NCBI GenBank assembly: GCA_028872645.1
Contig: JAPKDK010000063.1
Coordinates: forward strand, 1-12,312
DNA: 12,312 bases
Source of the DNA: Verrucomicrobiota bacterium
GTDB lineage: Bacteria > Verrucomicrobiota > Verrucomicrobiia > Limisphaerales > UBA1100
Direction of reading: 5' to 3'
The notes under the pieces are model-generated. The model worked only from the letters and a program-made list of their open reading frames with translations, did not search any database and was not told the origin of the DNA. Positions 1-6,703 of this stretch are shown here, piece after piece. The translations under genes and the position numbers were made by a program. How positions within the stretch are numbered: position 1 is the stretch's first letter; each line of letters begins with the position of its first letter.

Positions 1-1728
1 CTACCTTAAATCAAAAGCTTTGCGTTGGATGGTAGCGTGGTGGGTTTTGAGGGATTTGGCGATGTTGGCGCGGTTGAGGTCTGTGCGGAAGGCGATGGAG
101 GATTCGGATTTCAGGGTGTTGATGACGTAGCAATAAGTGTTGTTGGCCATCATGCCGAGGAGCTCGCCTTTTTGGCTGAGGACGAGGTCGCCTTTGGAGG
201 GGTTGAAGTTGCGGCTGAAGAGGCCGGCGGCGAAGGGCTTGTCCATTTTCACGTAGCCTTTGTGCGCGGGGTTAAATTTAAATTCTACTTCGCCGTAGGA
301 TTTGCCGTCGCGGCTGACGACGAAGGCCTTTGGGAATTGGTAGGGTTTATCGGAGATTTGATAGGGTTGAATGCCGCGACTGGCGGCTTGGGCAACGTTC
401 ATTAGCGGCGAGGCGAGAATGCGCGGTTCGTCCTTGAGGAATTGTGCGAACGGGAGGGTATAGGCCACGGGCTTGGCTTTGCCGGCTTCGGGGGTGCTGA
501 GAGTAGGTTCCACACGGCTGATGCCGGTGGCTTTGGGGCTAATGGGGAAGGGGGTATCGCTGGTGTGCAACAGGGCATAAACATAATTTCCCTGTTGAAC
601 GAGAACGGTGTCGGTGCGGGTGGTGGTGCGGCCGGATTTGAGCCAAACCTTGATGCCGCGGCCGCGGAATTGCTGGAACAGTGTGTTGGCGTTGATGGGG
701 GTGTTGTTGATGATCGCTTGGGTGGCTTGGTTGATTTCTGTGACGTCGCCTCCCAGTTTGTCTACAATCTTCTCGGCTTCTCCAACTTTCACTTCAGCCA
801 CCTTGAGTTCCTGTTTGGTCTCGGCAAGCTTGGTTTCCACTTGGGCTTTGGCGGCGTTCACGGATTTCACATTCTGCTCGGCGGTTTGGGCGCGGGTGGT
901 GGCCTTGGCAGTTTGTTGCTGGGCGGCGGCGGCGGTGGCCTTGGCGCTGGCCATGTTGACCTCAGCGGTTTGAGCGCGGGTGGTGGCGGTATCGGCGCGG
1001 GTGGTGGCGGTCTGGGTGCGGGTGTTGGCTGCGTTTAGTTCGCGCACGGCGCGGGTGTTGGCTGCGTTTAATTCGCGCACGGCGCGGGTGTTGGCGGTCT
1101 GGGTGCGGGCGTTGGCGTCGGCGATGCCTTTGTCGGCGCGTTTGCGTGCGTCGGTGGCGCGGGCGTTGGCTGCGTTTAATTCGCGCACGGCGCGGGCGCG
1201 GTCTTTTTCGGCGTCTGTATTGGCGGCGTTGAGATTGATTTGGAGGGTGTTGACGTCGCCCTTTAGTTTGGCGGCTTGGGTTTCGAGTTTTTTGCGTTCG
1301 GCTTCAAGCGCCTTTTTTTCTTCTTCACTGAGGCTGACTTGGGTGGTGCGGTTCTTGAGTTGTTCGAGGGCGATGCGGTTGGCGTTTTGGGCGGCTTTTT
1401 TTCCAGCTTCTTCTTCCTGGGCTTTGAGATACCAACCCCGGGCTTTTTGCTCGGCTTCATCAATTTTTTTGGCGTTCGCTTGTTGGCTCTCGGTGGCGGT
1501 GTTGCTGAGGTTGATGTAGGCGCGTTCTTTTTTGTCCAGCTTAATGGCGGTTTCTTTGAACTTCATCCGCACCAGTTCGAGGTCGCGCTGGGGGTCGCCC
1601 ATGCCGGTCTCGGTGCCGCCGGAGCTGGGATTGTCTTGGGCGGTCTTTTCCAGATCATCCCACGCGGTGAAGTGGATGAGGTTAAGCAGCAGGAAATCGC
1701 AGATGATGAGCAGTAGGGTCTTATTCAT
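1..1728 (-). CDS. Coiled-coil protein with one N-terminal membrane helix and a C-terminal globular domain; candidate ExbD/MotB-like partner
   Basis: The gene is complete, 575 aa, with ATG at 1728 and TAG at 1-3. Residues 4-20 form one hydrophobic helix that carries an acidic residue, Asp11, in its middle (IICDFLLLNL), with only MNK before it. Residues about 50-335 are Ala/Arg/Glu/Lys-rich and almost free of Pro and aromatics, so a long coiled coil, partly built of 11- and 7-residue repeats. Residues about 345-560 look globular and beta-rich. Around 513-526 (GDLVLSQKGELLGM) there is a faint likeness to the active-site strand of trypsin-like proteases, but the serine is absent, so at most a pseudo-protease. 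The start lies 9 nt after the stop of the upstream membrane gene with no Shine-Dalgarno site, which suggests translational coupling. Family not recognised. A single helix with a buried Asp plus a long extracytoplasmic part is the plan of MotB/ExbD/TolR proteins; that link is inference. Confidence 0.85.
   Translation of the reverse strand: MNKTLLLIICDFLLLNLIHFTAWDDLEKTAQDNPSSGGTETGMGDPQRDLELVRMKFKETAIKLDKKERAYINLSNTATESQQANAKKIDEAEQKARGWYLKAQEEEAGKKAAQNANRIALEQLKNRTTQVSLSEEEKKALEAERKKLETQAAKLKGDVNTLQINLNAANTDAEKDRARAVRELNAANARATDARKRADKGIADANARTQTANTRAVRELNAANTRAVRELNAANTRTQTATTRADTATTRAQTAEVNMASAKATAAAAQQQTAKATTRAQTAEQNVKSVNAAKAQVETKLAETKQELKVAEVKVGEAEKIVDKLGGDVTEINQATQAIINNTPINANTLFQQFRGRGIKVWLKSGRTTTRTDTVLVQQGNYVYALLHTSDTPFPISPKATGISRVEPTLSTPEAGKAKPVAYTLPFAQFLKDEPRILASPLMNVAQAASRGIQPYQISDKPYQFPKAFVVSRDGKSYGEVEFKFNPAHKGYVKMDKPFAAGLFSRNFNPSKGDLVLSQKGELLGMMANNTYCYVINTLKSESSIAFRTDLNRANIAKSLKTHHATIQRKAFDLR
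971..1195 (-). repeat. In-frame 21-bp and 33-bp repeats inside the coiled-coil gene
   Basis: Two adjacent 33-bp units at 1022-1054 and 1055-1087 differ at one base, and a third copy with one or two changes lies at 1163-1195. Each encodes the 11-residue unit TRAVRELNAAN or ARAVRELNAAN. At 971-1033 a 21-bp period encodes TTRAxTA heptads. All lengths are multiples of three and stay in frame, so they lengthen the coiled coil without breaking it. The near identity of the DNA implies recent tandem duplication. Confidence 0.85.
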
Positions 1729-1737
1729 AACGGGGGT

Positions 1738-3492
1738 TTAGTGGGTTTGGGCGCCGGGCGTGCCCTCGGCTTCCATAATGAGTTGTTGGCGTGCGCCTCG
1801 GACGTGATGGATTTTGACGAGCGCTACGCACAAGATACCAAAGATATTGGAGGCGTAGGCGACGGAAAGGTTAATGCCGAACTGGGGCGCGAGCATTTTG
1901 ATGGCAAGGGTGAGGGCGGTGCCTGCGATGCCCATGTAGAGGCCCATGTCGAAGAGGTTATCTTCGTTTTCTAGGAGTCGCAGCTTGAGCAGAGGGGCGC
2001 CGGTGCCGTGGCGGATTTCGTCCACCTTGGCTTTACAGGTGAGATACACAAAGAGTTGGATCGCGGCAAAGGCGAGGAAGAGGATGACGTTGAGGACAAT
2101 GTTGCTGGTGGCAAGCATGGCGATGTTGGATTCTTGGGTTGGGGTTTGGTTTTCGTCCTCACTGAGGACGGGTAAATTGATGGACACAGTGTATTCGGAG
2201 GATTGGGCTGGTTGGAGAAAGATCGGTTCGCCAAGGGTCACGAGGGTGAGGAACAGGGCGCAGGCCATGGCGCGGCGGCGCAGGATGAAATCGCGCGCGG
2301 CGTTGGCGCCGGTGGCGCTGACGGTGAAAAAGCTATTCCACGCGCGCATGAGGATGATGCAGCCGAGGCCGAGCAACAGGAATTTGACAAAGAGCGCCCA
2401 GTTGGGATGGCGGAGGCTGAAGGCGGCTGCAGAAGGGAGCCAGTGACCTAACCCGGCGCGGTCGCTCACGGGCAATTGCCGATCGAGCACCATCTTCATT
2501 GAGCCGCGCCCTTGGCGCATGGCGTCTTGCAGCCATCGGGTGCCGGGTTGTCCGTGGGTCATGAGGTAGCGGGTGACCTCCTCGGGCTGTTCGCTCCACA
2601 CGGAGGCGGCGTACACAGCGGGGAACTCGGTTAACTCCAGCGGGATGAAGGGCAGCGCGGTCCATTCCTCGCGAGTGAGTTTGCCATTGTTATCGGTGTC
2701 CCATCGGACGGGCTGGCCTTGCGCGTTGTGTTCCACGGTGTGCCTGAAGAGACGCAGGAAGGGCGTGCTCATTAATTCGTCGGAGGTGATGACGTCATCG
2801 CCTTTCCCTTTTTCATCCAGTTCATTAAACGTGTCAAAGGGCGGCACCAGCGTTTGGAGCTTGGCGATTTTTGCCAAACGCATGAGGGTGAGAGTGCTTT
2901 CGGTGTGGCGCATCAAGAGGCCCAATTGCGGTCCGGTGAGTCGGCTGGCCAACAGGGAAAAAGCGTGCATGGCTTCGCGCAGCTCATCGGTGTTTGCATC
3001 GAGCCCGAGGCTGTGGAGTTGCTGGTTGAGATCCTGATGAAACTGCCCGTTGGCCTCCAGTTGGGCGGCGAGGATAATGGCCGCGGCGTAGTCGGTGGCT
3101 TGGCTTTCCAAGGCTAGCAATCGGTTCACGCGTTTAGTTTCGCTGCCCAATCGCGCCTTCACCGTGCGGCGATGGCTGGGGCTGAAAAAGGGATCGAGCG
3201 CCGGGGCGGTCGGGAGGGTCTTTAGATCTTCGGTCGAGGGCCCCAGTTGCTGGGCGGCGAGGTTGAGCAATTGACTGGCTCCAAACTGATCGGAAGTTTC
3301 ACCGAGTGAATCGCGGAATTCTTCCAAGGTTTGCCCTTGCTCCACCGATGCCTGCGCCAGCGCATCGGCGTGCAGCGTGCGGTACTGCGCGGGGAACAGC
3401 CAGCCCACCGCCAAAAATGCCACCGCCAACACCCCGTGGATGACGAGGTGATGCAACAGATAGGGTTTTTCCGTATCGTTTGACTGCAACAT
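1738..3492 (-). CDS. Six-helix membrane protein with extracytoplasmic EF-hand domain; candidate ExbB/MotA-like
   Basis: 584 aa, ATG at 3492 with Shine-Dalgarno AAGGAG six bases upstream, TAA at 1738. Hydrophobic helices lie at about residues 14-33, 366-386, 407-425, 463-485, 513-533 and 545-560. Residues 34-365 are soluble and contain a canonical EF-hand loop at 265-276 (DTDNNGKLTREE: D265, D267, N269, E276), preceded by a degenerate acidic loop near 225-239. Basic residues (RRR near 405-407, RGAR near 565-568) fit the positive-inside rule if the EF-hand part and 426-462 are outside. The last two helices (LYMGIAGTALTL, and AYASNIFGILCVAL) recall the GxxGT and TTxxGLxxAI helices of MotA/TolQ/ExbB channels, with Thr525 and Ser548 at comparable places, but the cytoplasmic loop is only about 27 residues. 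Otherwise not recognised. It is very probably co-expressed with the coiled-coil gene downstream. Confidence 0.85.
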   Translation of the reverse strand: MLQSNDTEKPYLLHHLVIHGVLAVAFLAVGWLFPAQYRTLHADALAQASVEQGQTLEEFRDSLGETSDQFGASQLLNLAAQQLGPSTEDLKTLPTAPALDPFFSPSHRRTVKARLGSETKRVNRLLALESQATDYAAAIILAAQLEANGQFHQDLNQQLHSLGLDANTDELREAMHAFSLLASRLTGPQLGLLMRHTESTLTLMRLAKIAKLQTLVPPFDTFNELDEKGKGDDVITSDELMSTPFLRLFRHTVEHNAQGQPVRWDTDNNGKLTREEWTALPFIPLELTEFPAVYAASVWSEQPEEVTRYLMTHGQPGTRWLQDAMRQGRGSMKMVLDRQLPVSDRAGLGHWLPSAAAFSLRHPNWALFVKFLLLGLGCIILMRAWNSFFTVSATGANAARDFILRRRAMACALFLTLVTLGEPIFLQPAQSSEYTVSINLPVLSEDENQTPTQESNIAMLATSNIVLNVILFLAFAAIQLFVYLTCKAKVDEIRHGTGAPLLKLRLLENEDNLFDMGLYMGIAGTALTLAIKMLAPQFGINLSVAYASNIFGILCVALVKIHHVRGARQQLIMEAEGTPGAQTH

Positions 3493-3498
3493 GGGTTA

Positions 3499-3504
3499 CT
3501 CCTT
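3499..3504 (-). promoter_or_regulatory. Shine-Dalgarno site of the EF-hand membrane protein
   Basis: The minus strand reads AAGGAG six bases before the ATG at 3492. This is one of only two strong Shine-Dalgarno sites in the window and fixes the start. Confidence 0.75.
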
Positions 3505-3538
3505 GGCCGACGCGCGACTTGCCGCGTGTCTGAGGCCA

Positions 3539-3566
3539 ATTTTATAGACGCAGCGTTCAGGTGCAA
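3539..3566 (-). promoter_or_regulatory. Possible sigma-70-type promoter for the two-gene membrane unit
   Basis: On the minus strand a -35-like TTGCAC (3561-3566) and a -10-like TAAAAT (3539-3544) are separated by 16 bases, about 47 bases ahead of the start codon. The -10 matches five of six consensus positions, the -35 only three. An overlapping TTGAAC further upstream is a better -35 but sits too far away. Weak call. Confidence 0.3.
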
Positions 3567-3855
3567 TGTTCAACCCTTGCAAGTGAACGGGAATTACCCA
3601 CCGCTGTGAATAAAAAAGAGTAGCTGTGGAGAATTAATTTGACCCACCGCTCGCTCTTCAATTAGGTTCCCCGTCCTTTGCGCTCTGGGAGGCGCGCAAT
3701 TTTTTAAGGTAAAGTGGTTTCACCGCGGGAATAAGGGTTTCCAGTACCGCCGGGCATACCAGTAACCCCGAAAGACACAGGTGCTCATTGGGAGCATGCT
3801 TTCTGTTAGGCTCGGCTTTACCCGATTTTCCTTTTTCAAATAGGGCGAAGACACC

Positions 3856-4467
3856 ATGCTTCCGTCTAATTCTGAGATGAAAACCAACTTACCGCTCCCC
3901 CTCCTCGCCTTCGCCTTGGCGTTCAACGCCTCGGCGCAAGAGCGTCCACCCGTACAAATCCTGCCCGATCTCGCCCCGCTTCCCATTCCCATGCCCGTGC
4001 CCGTGGATCCCCGTGAAGATTTCCCCGCGCCGCCCTCGCCGATGAATACCATTCCCTCCGTTACCCTCCTCGCGTTGGCGATTCAGCTTCCCGCAGCGGA
4101 GTCCGCCAAAGTCATCGGCACCATTCTCACCCCAAAAACCGTAAAAGCGTACGGTGAATTGGAATTGGAAATCAGGCTGTACGAATTCCACCCGTTTATC
4201 GCTGACAAACCCGCTGATCTCGTGGGCAAGTTTAACGTAAAAAAATACGTTCACAAAGCTGGTGCCGAAACCAAAACTCAATTCATCGTGGGCGATGCCG
4301 CCATCATCAAGCCTCGGCGCTCCTATTACCTCACCTGCTTCGTCCTCGACGCCAAAGGTAAACGTATTCTCATGGGAGAGAAAAACGGCAAACGCGGCAT
4401 CTGCAATGTCCTCACCGAAGGCAACCCGAGAAAAGTAAACCTAATCCTGCGCGACCTGCGGAAGTAG
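3856..4467 (+). CDS. Secreted YbaY/YscW-like beta-sandwich protein
   Basis: 203 aa from the ATG at 3856, stop TAG at 4465-4467. A second ATG at 3877 (residue 8) starts exactly at the signal peptide (MKTNLPLPLLAFALAFNASA) and could be the true start; neither start has a clear Shine-Dalgarno site, although GAAG lies five bases before the first. Cleavage is likely after ASA near residue 27. Residues about 28-65 are Pro-rich (PLPIPMPVPVDP). The C-terminal domain, about residues 85-200, begins KVIGTILTP, has an LELEIRLYEF strand, then a segment ending VNLILRDLRK. The order (GT start, alternating strands naming a ligand-like loop, KVNL at the end) resembles the YbaY/YscW-type domain (PF09619), but this is recognition by eye. 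It is divergent from the membrane pair and convergent with the VOC gene. Confidence 0.75.
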   Translation: MLPSNSEMKTNLPLPLLAFALAFNASAQERPPVQILPDLAPLPIPMPVPVDPREDFPAPPSPMNTIPSVTLLALAIQLPAAESAKVIGTILTPKTVKAYGELELEIRLYEFHPFIADKPADLVGKFNVKKYVHKAGAETKTQFIVGDAAIIKPRRSYYLTCFVLDAKGKRILMGEKNGKRGICNVLTEGNPRKVNLILRDLRK

Positions 4468-4485
4468 CCCGCCAAAACAAACCCA

Positions 4486-4535
4486 TTTACCACAGAGATT
4501 GTTCCCCTCTGTGTTTTCTGTGTCTCTGTGGTAAA
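4486..4535. repeat. 13-bp perfect inverted repeat with CACAGAG iterations
   Basis: Arms TTTACCACAGAGA (4486-4498) and TCTCTGTGGTAAA (4523-4535) are exact reverse complements around a 24-base spacer. Read on the minus strand, the right arm continues as CACAGAGACACAGAAAACACAGAG, i.e. three CACAGA iterations. It lies between the convergent secreted-protein and VOC genes. Neither strand has a T-run after the stem, so it is not a standard intrinsic terminator, although it may still stop or stabilise transcripts. From memory, such CACAGAG strings occur as intergenic repeats in several environmental bacterial genomes. Confidence 0.8.
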
Positions 4536-4567
4536 AAAACATCGCCCTTTCAATGTGGCGGCTTCAG

Positions 4568-4984
4568 TTATTTCGCGAACAGCTGTGAAGGGTCTTTGAA
4601 GGATTTGAATTCTAGAAAATTTCCACTGGGGTCGGGGAAAAACATAGTCGCTTGCTCGCCTACTTCCCCCTCGAAACGCACGCACGGCTCGATGTGAAAT
4701 TTCACGCCGCGCGCACGCAAGCGATCGGCCAGTGCGTGCCATTCGGCCCACGGCAATACCACGCCGAAATGTTTCACCGGCACGGATTTTTCATCCACGC
4801 CGCTGAAGGTTTTTAACCCCGTTTCATCCGGCGCCACATGGGCAACGATTTGATGACCATACAAATCAAAATCAATCCAACCCTCACTCTCCCGCCCCGT
4901 GGCGCAGCCGAGTACATTCACATAAAAAGTCCGAGATGTTTCAAGGTCGTTTACGGGAAAGGCGAGGTGAAATGGCGCGTCCAT
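4568..4984 (-). CDS. VOC-fold protein, COG3565-like predicted dioxygenase/glyoxalase
   Basis: 138 aa from the ATG at 4984; TAA at 4568-4570. The vicinal-oxygen-chelate pattern is complete: FHLAFPVNDLETSRTFY at the N-terminus, KHFGVVL in the middle, and FFPDPSGNFLEFKSF near the end. His6, His72 and Glu125 are at the positions of the usual metal ligands. The stretch GHQIVAHV plus EPCVRFEGEVGEQATMF is typical of the COG3565 group, called extradiol dioxygenase-like, whose substrate is not known to me. An upstream in-frame ATG at 5107 would add 41 residues that overlap the end of the lipoprotein gene and match nothing in the fold, so the shorter start is preferred. There is no Shine-Dalgarno site; the lipoprotein gene ends 38 bases upstream on the same strand, so co-transcription is possible. 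Confidence 0.88.
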   Translation of the reverse strand: MDAPFHLAFPVNDLETSRTFYVNVLGCATGRESEGWIDFDLYGHQIVAHVAPDETGLKTFSGVDEKSVPVKHFGVVLPWAEWHALADRLRARGVKFHIEPCVRFEGEVGEQATMFFPDPSGNFLEFKSFKDPSQLFAK

Positions 4985-5022
4985 GCGTGGAGCGTATCGC
5001 GGGCACGCCGCGTTGGCGAGGG

Positions 5023-6126
5023 TTAGGGCGCGGCCGGAATGTGTGGACGTTCCACGCGGAAAAATGTGGGGGCATTGGGCAGTGCGTTGCCTTCCTCGTC
5101 CCACCAATGCTCATCCGAAAGTGCGCCGTCTGCATAAACGGTCTCCTGACGTTTCGATCCGTCCGCGTGCAAAAAAATCAGCGTACCGTTGCCGCCAAGC
5201 ACCTTCCCGTTTTCCTGTCCGGCGGCATCCCATGTGGTGGCGCGGGCCAGTTTCACATCCTCCCAAAATGCCTCATGTTCGGTGGAGCCGTCACTGCGCC
5301 ACCAAGTGGTCATTCCTTCAGGCTCCCCATCCACGTAATTTGCTTCAAAATGTTTTTGGCCGTTGGGATGCCACCAGGTGACTTTTCCGGACGGCTTGCC
5401 TCCCGCATAATGTTCCACGCGCGCGGGTTGTTGCTTTGCTTTATCGTGAAACGCAACGAGCGCGCCGTCGTATGGAAAAAACATTTCCGATTTATCAAAC
5501 ACCAGCCAGCCGCGGATTTCCACTTGGCTAAATTCAAGGTACTTCGCGGGCAAATTGGGATTGGTCGGCGGAGTATTGGTGGATGTGCCGCCGCCGGGCT
5601 CTGGCGTGGTGGCGCCGGACTGATGATCAACCGAAGCGATTAAGGTGCCACTGGCATCCCATTCCTGCGTGCGTTTGGCGGTGCCGCTGTCATCATAATC
5701 GATCGCCGTGCGGCGTTGGCCGTTGGGGTCGGTGACGGTGGCGGTGTGCACCAACAGGCCTTTATTAATATGCGCGAGCAAGCGCGTGGCACCGTCGGTG
5801 TGCTTGATGATGATGCTGCCGGTGTAGGGTTCGGTCTCAAATGCCCCGGCTAGAATTATAGTTTGCCCGTCGGCGATTTGGTAAGTGCTCGAGTTAAAAT
5901 CATTCGCGTAATGATCGCGCGCCGTCGGTTTCACTGCAAAATACAGAGCCGAGTCCCATTCGGTGCTATCAATCTCCAATGGCTGCCGGTTAATATCCAG
6001 CCGAGCCAAAAACTTCGCTTCCACCACGCGTTTGCTTTCAGGGTTGGATTTGCAGCCCCCCAACACCAGCATCGCGCCGAGGCAAAAAGAACCGGCTAAA
6101 CGGGCAATTTTCAGCAATATTTTCAT
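5023..6126 (-). CDS. Lipoprotein with MORN-variant repeats
   Basis: 367 aa, ATG at 6126 preceded by a purine-rich AGGAAAAGG about nine bases away, TAA at 5023. The signal peptide ends in the lipobox LGGC with Cys25; Lys follows, so outer-membrane sorting rather than inner-membrane retention would be expected. There are two blocks separated by a Thr/Pro/Gly-rich linker at about 168-195. The C-terminal block (about 235-350) holds repeated YxxGxxxGxxxWWxxxG units such as GKVTWWHPNGQKHFEANY and GEPEGMTTWWRSDG, which match the MORN-variant repeat (PF07661). The N-terminal block (about 85-165) has weaker copies (ADGQ, DGAT, PNGQ, ASGT). Such repeats form beta-hairpin ladders used for binding; the partner is unknown. 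It faces the zinc-ribbon gene divergently. Confidence 0.85.
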   Translation of the reverse strand: MKILLKIARLAGSFCLGAMLVLGGCKSNPESKRVVEAKFLARLDINRQPLEIDSTEWDSALYFAVKPTARDHYANDFNSSTYQIADGQTIILAGAFETEPYTGSIIIKHTDGATRLLAHINKGLLVHTATVTDPNGQRRTAIDYDDSGTAKRTQEWDASGTLIASVDHQSGATTPEPGGGTSTNTPPTNPNLPAKYLEFSQVEIRGWLVFDKSEMFFPYDGALVAFHDKAKQQPARVEHYAGGKPSGKVTWWHPNGQKHFEANYVDGEPEGMTTWWRSDGSTEHEAFWEDVKLARATTWDAAGQENGKVLGGNGTLIFLHADGSKRQETVYADGALSDEHWWDEEGNALPNAPTFFRVERPHIPAAP

Positions 6127-6189
6127 ATATCAACGCCTTTTCCTGCCAAAAGCCGACAAAACAGGGGCGTTTTGGTGGCCGGAGGCAAG

Positions 6190-6222
6190 GTTATTCACAG
6201 CAATTCTTGTGCCGTGAATAAC
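6190..6222. promoter_or_regulatory. 9-bp inverted repeat between divergent genes; contains a DnaA-box-like 9-mer
   Basis: Arms GTTATTCAC (6190-6198) and GTGAATAAC (6214-6222) are exact reverse complements with a 15-base spacer. The left arm plus the next base reads TTATTCACA (6191-6199), which fits the DnaA-box pattern TTATNCACA; the right arm is one base off. Its place between the lipoprotein and zinc-ribbon genes suits an operator acting on both, but no regulator is encoded nearby. A TATATA at 6237-6242 could be a -10 element for the plus strand, without a matching -35. Confidence 0.45.
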
Positions 6223-6252
6223 TTTTGCCACTGCATTATATAAGGCATTCCC

Positions 6253-6684
6253 GTGGGGTCAGAGCAATCTACCGCGAAAAACCCTCTGGCGCACGCGATT
6301 TCCGGGGTTGGCTCTCGGCTTGTCGAGGATTACCCTCCGCCGATGGCACGCTCGCGCAAATGCCCCGCATGCAAACGCACCGTCCTCGCTGGTCGCGAGA
6401 ATTGCCCGCATTGCGATGCCCCTCGGCCGGAGCTCCAGCGCTGGGCGGATCCCGATCGCGACAATCCCTCCGCCATCGACCGCCGCCGACTTGCCCTGCG
6501 CCGCATGCGCAATGGGGGCGTGATGATGTTTTTGTTTGGCATTGTGCTGATGGCCAATGGCGTGGTGCCCGAGCCCACCACGCACCTCAAACCCATTGGT
6601 GGCGTGGGCGTGCTCTTCATCGCCCTCGGCACATTCGGCTACCTTTGGAGTTGGAAAATGCTGCGTAACAAAGGCAACGAATAG
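6253..6684 (+). CDS. Small zinc-ribbon protein with two membrane helices
   Basis: 143 aa if the GTG at 6253 is used (AAGG seven bases upstream), stop TAG. A CxxC-x10-CxxC zinc ribbon is formed by C37, C40, C51 and C54 (CPACKRTVLAGRENCPHC). Residues about 88-106 and 115-134 are membrane helices separated by a short PEPTTHLKP loop. The ATG at 6343 (residue 31) gives MARSRKCPACKR, placing the ribbon directly at the N-terminus as is usual for such proteins; residues 1-30 look like nothing known, and a -10-like TATATA at 6237-6242 would start transcripts very near the GTG. The 113-aa form is therefore quite possible. Function unknown; similar zinc-ribbon membrane proteins are common and uncharacterised. 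Confidence 0.72.
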   Translation: MGSEQSTAKNPLAHAISGVGSRLVEDYPPPMARSRKCPACKRTVLAGRENCPHCDAPRPELQRWADPDRDNPSAIDRRRLALRRMRNGGVMMFLFGIVLMANGVVPEPTTHLKPIGGVGVLFIALGTFGYLWSWKMLRNKGNE

Positions 6685-6703
6685 TCATAAAAGCGGGCAC
6701 AAA

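Larger units (their letters stand above)
3493..3855. other. 363-bp non-coding gap between divergent genes
   Basis: I see no gene here: open frames crossing it are short, lack ribosome sites and antisense-overlap the neighbours. It holds the possible promoter for the minus-strand unit, a DnaA-box-like 9-mer (TTATTCACA read on the minus strand, 3605-3613) with a one-mismatch relative (TTCTCCACA, 3625-3633), and a small TGCTC/GAGCA hairpin near 3781-3795. No convincing plus-strand promoter for the secreted-protein gene could be picked out. Confidence 0.6.

Noticed and set aside
1022..1195. 33-bp repeats as a CRISPR array
   Set aside because: The first two copies are directly adjacent without spacers, all are in frame in a coding sequence, and no cas gene is present.
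442..1519. Long plus-strand open frames (198 and 179 aa) opposite the coiled-coil gene
   Set aside because: They are Gly/Val/Ala/Ser-rich antisense images of the repetitive GC-rich coiled-coil coding sequence, without ribosome sites or recognisable motifs.
3493..3855. Replication origin, because of DnaA-box-like sites in the gap
   Set aside because: Only one exact site plus one near match, no dnaA/dnaN/parAB genes and no clear AT-rich unwinding stretch.
4486..4535. Intrinsic terminator
   Set aside because: Neither strand shows a T-run after the stem, and the spacer is long; a dispersed repeat is the better label.
4985..5107. Longer start of the VOC gene at 5107
   Set aside because: The extra 41 residues overlap the lipoprotein's C-terminus and do not belong to the VOC fold, which begins at the ATG at 4984.
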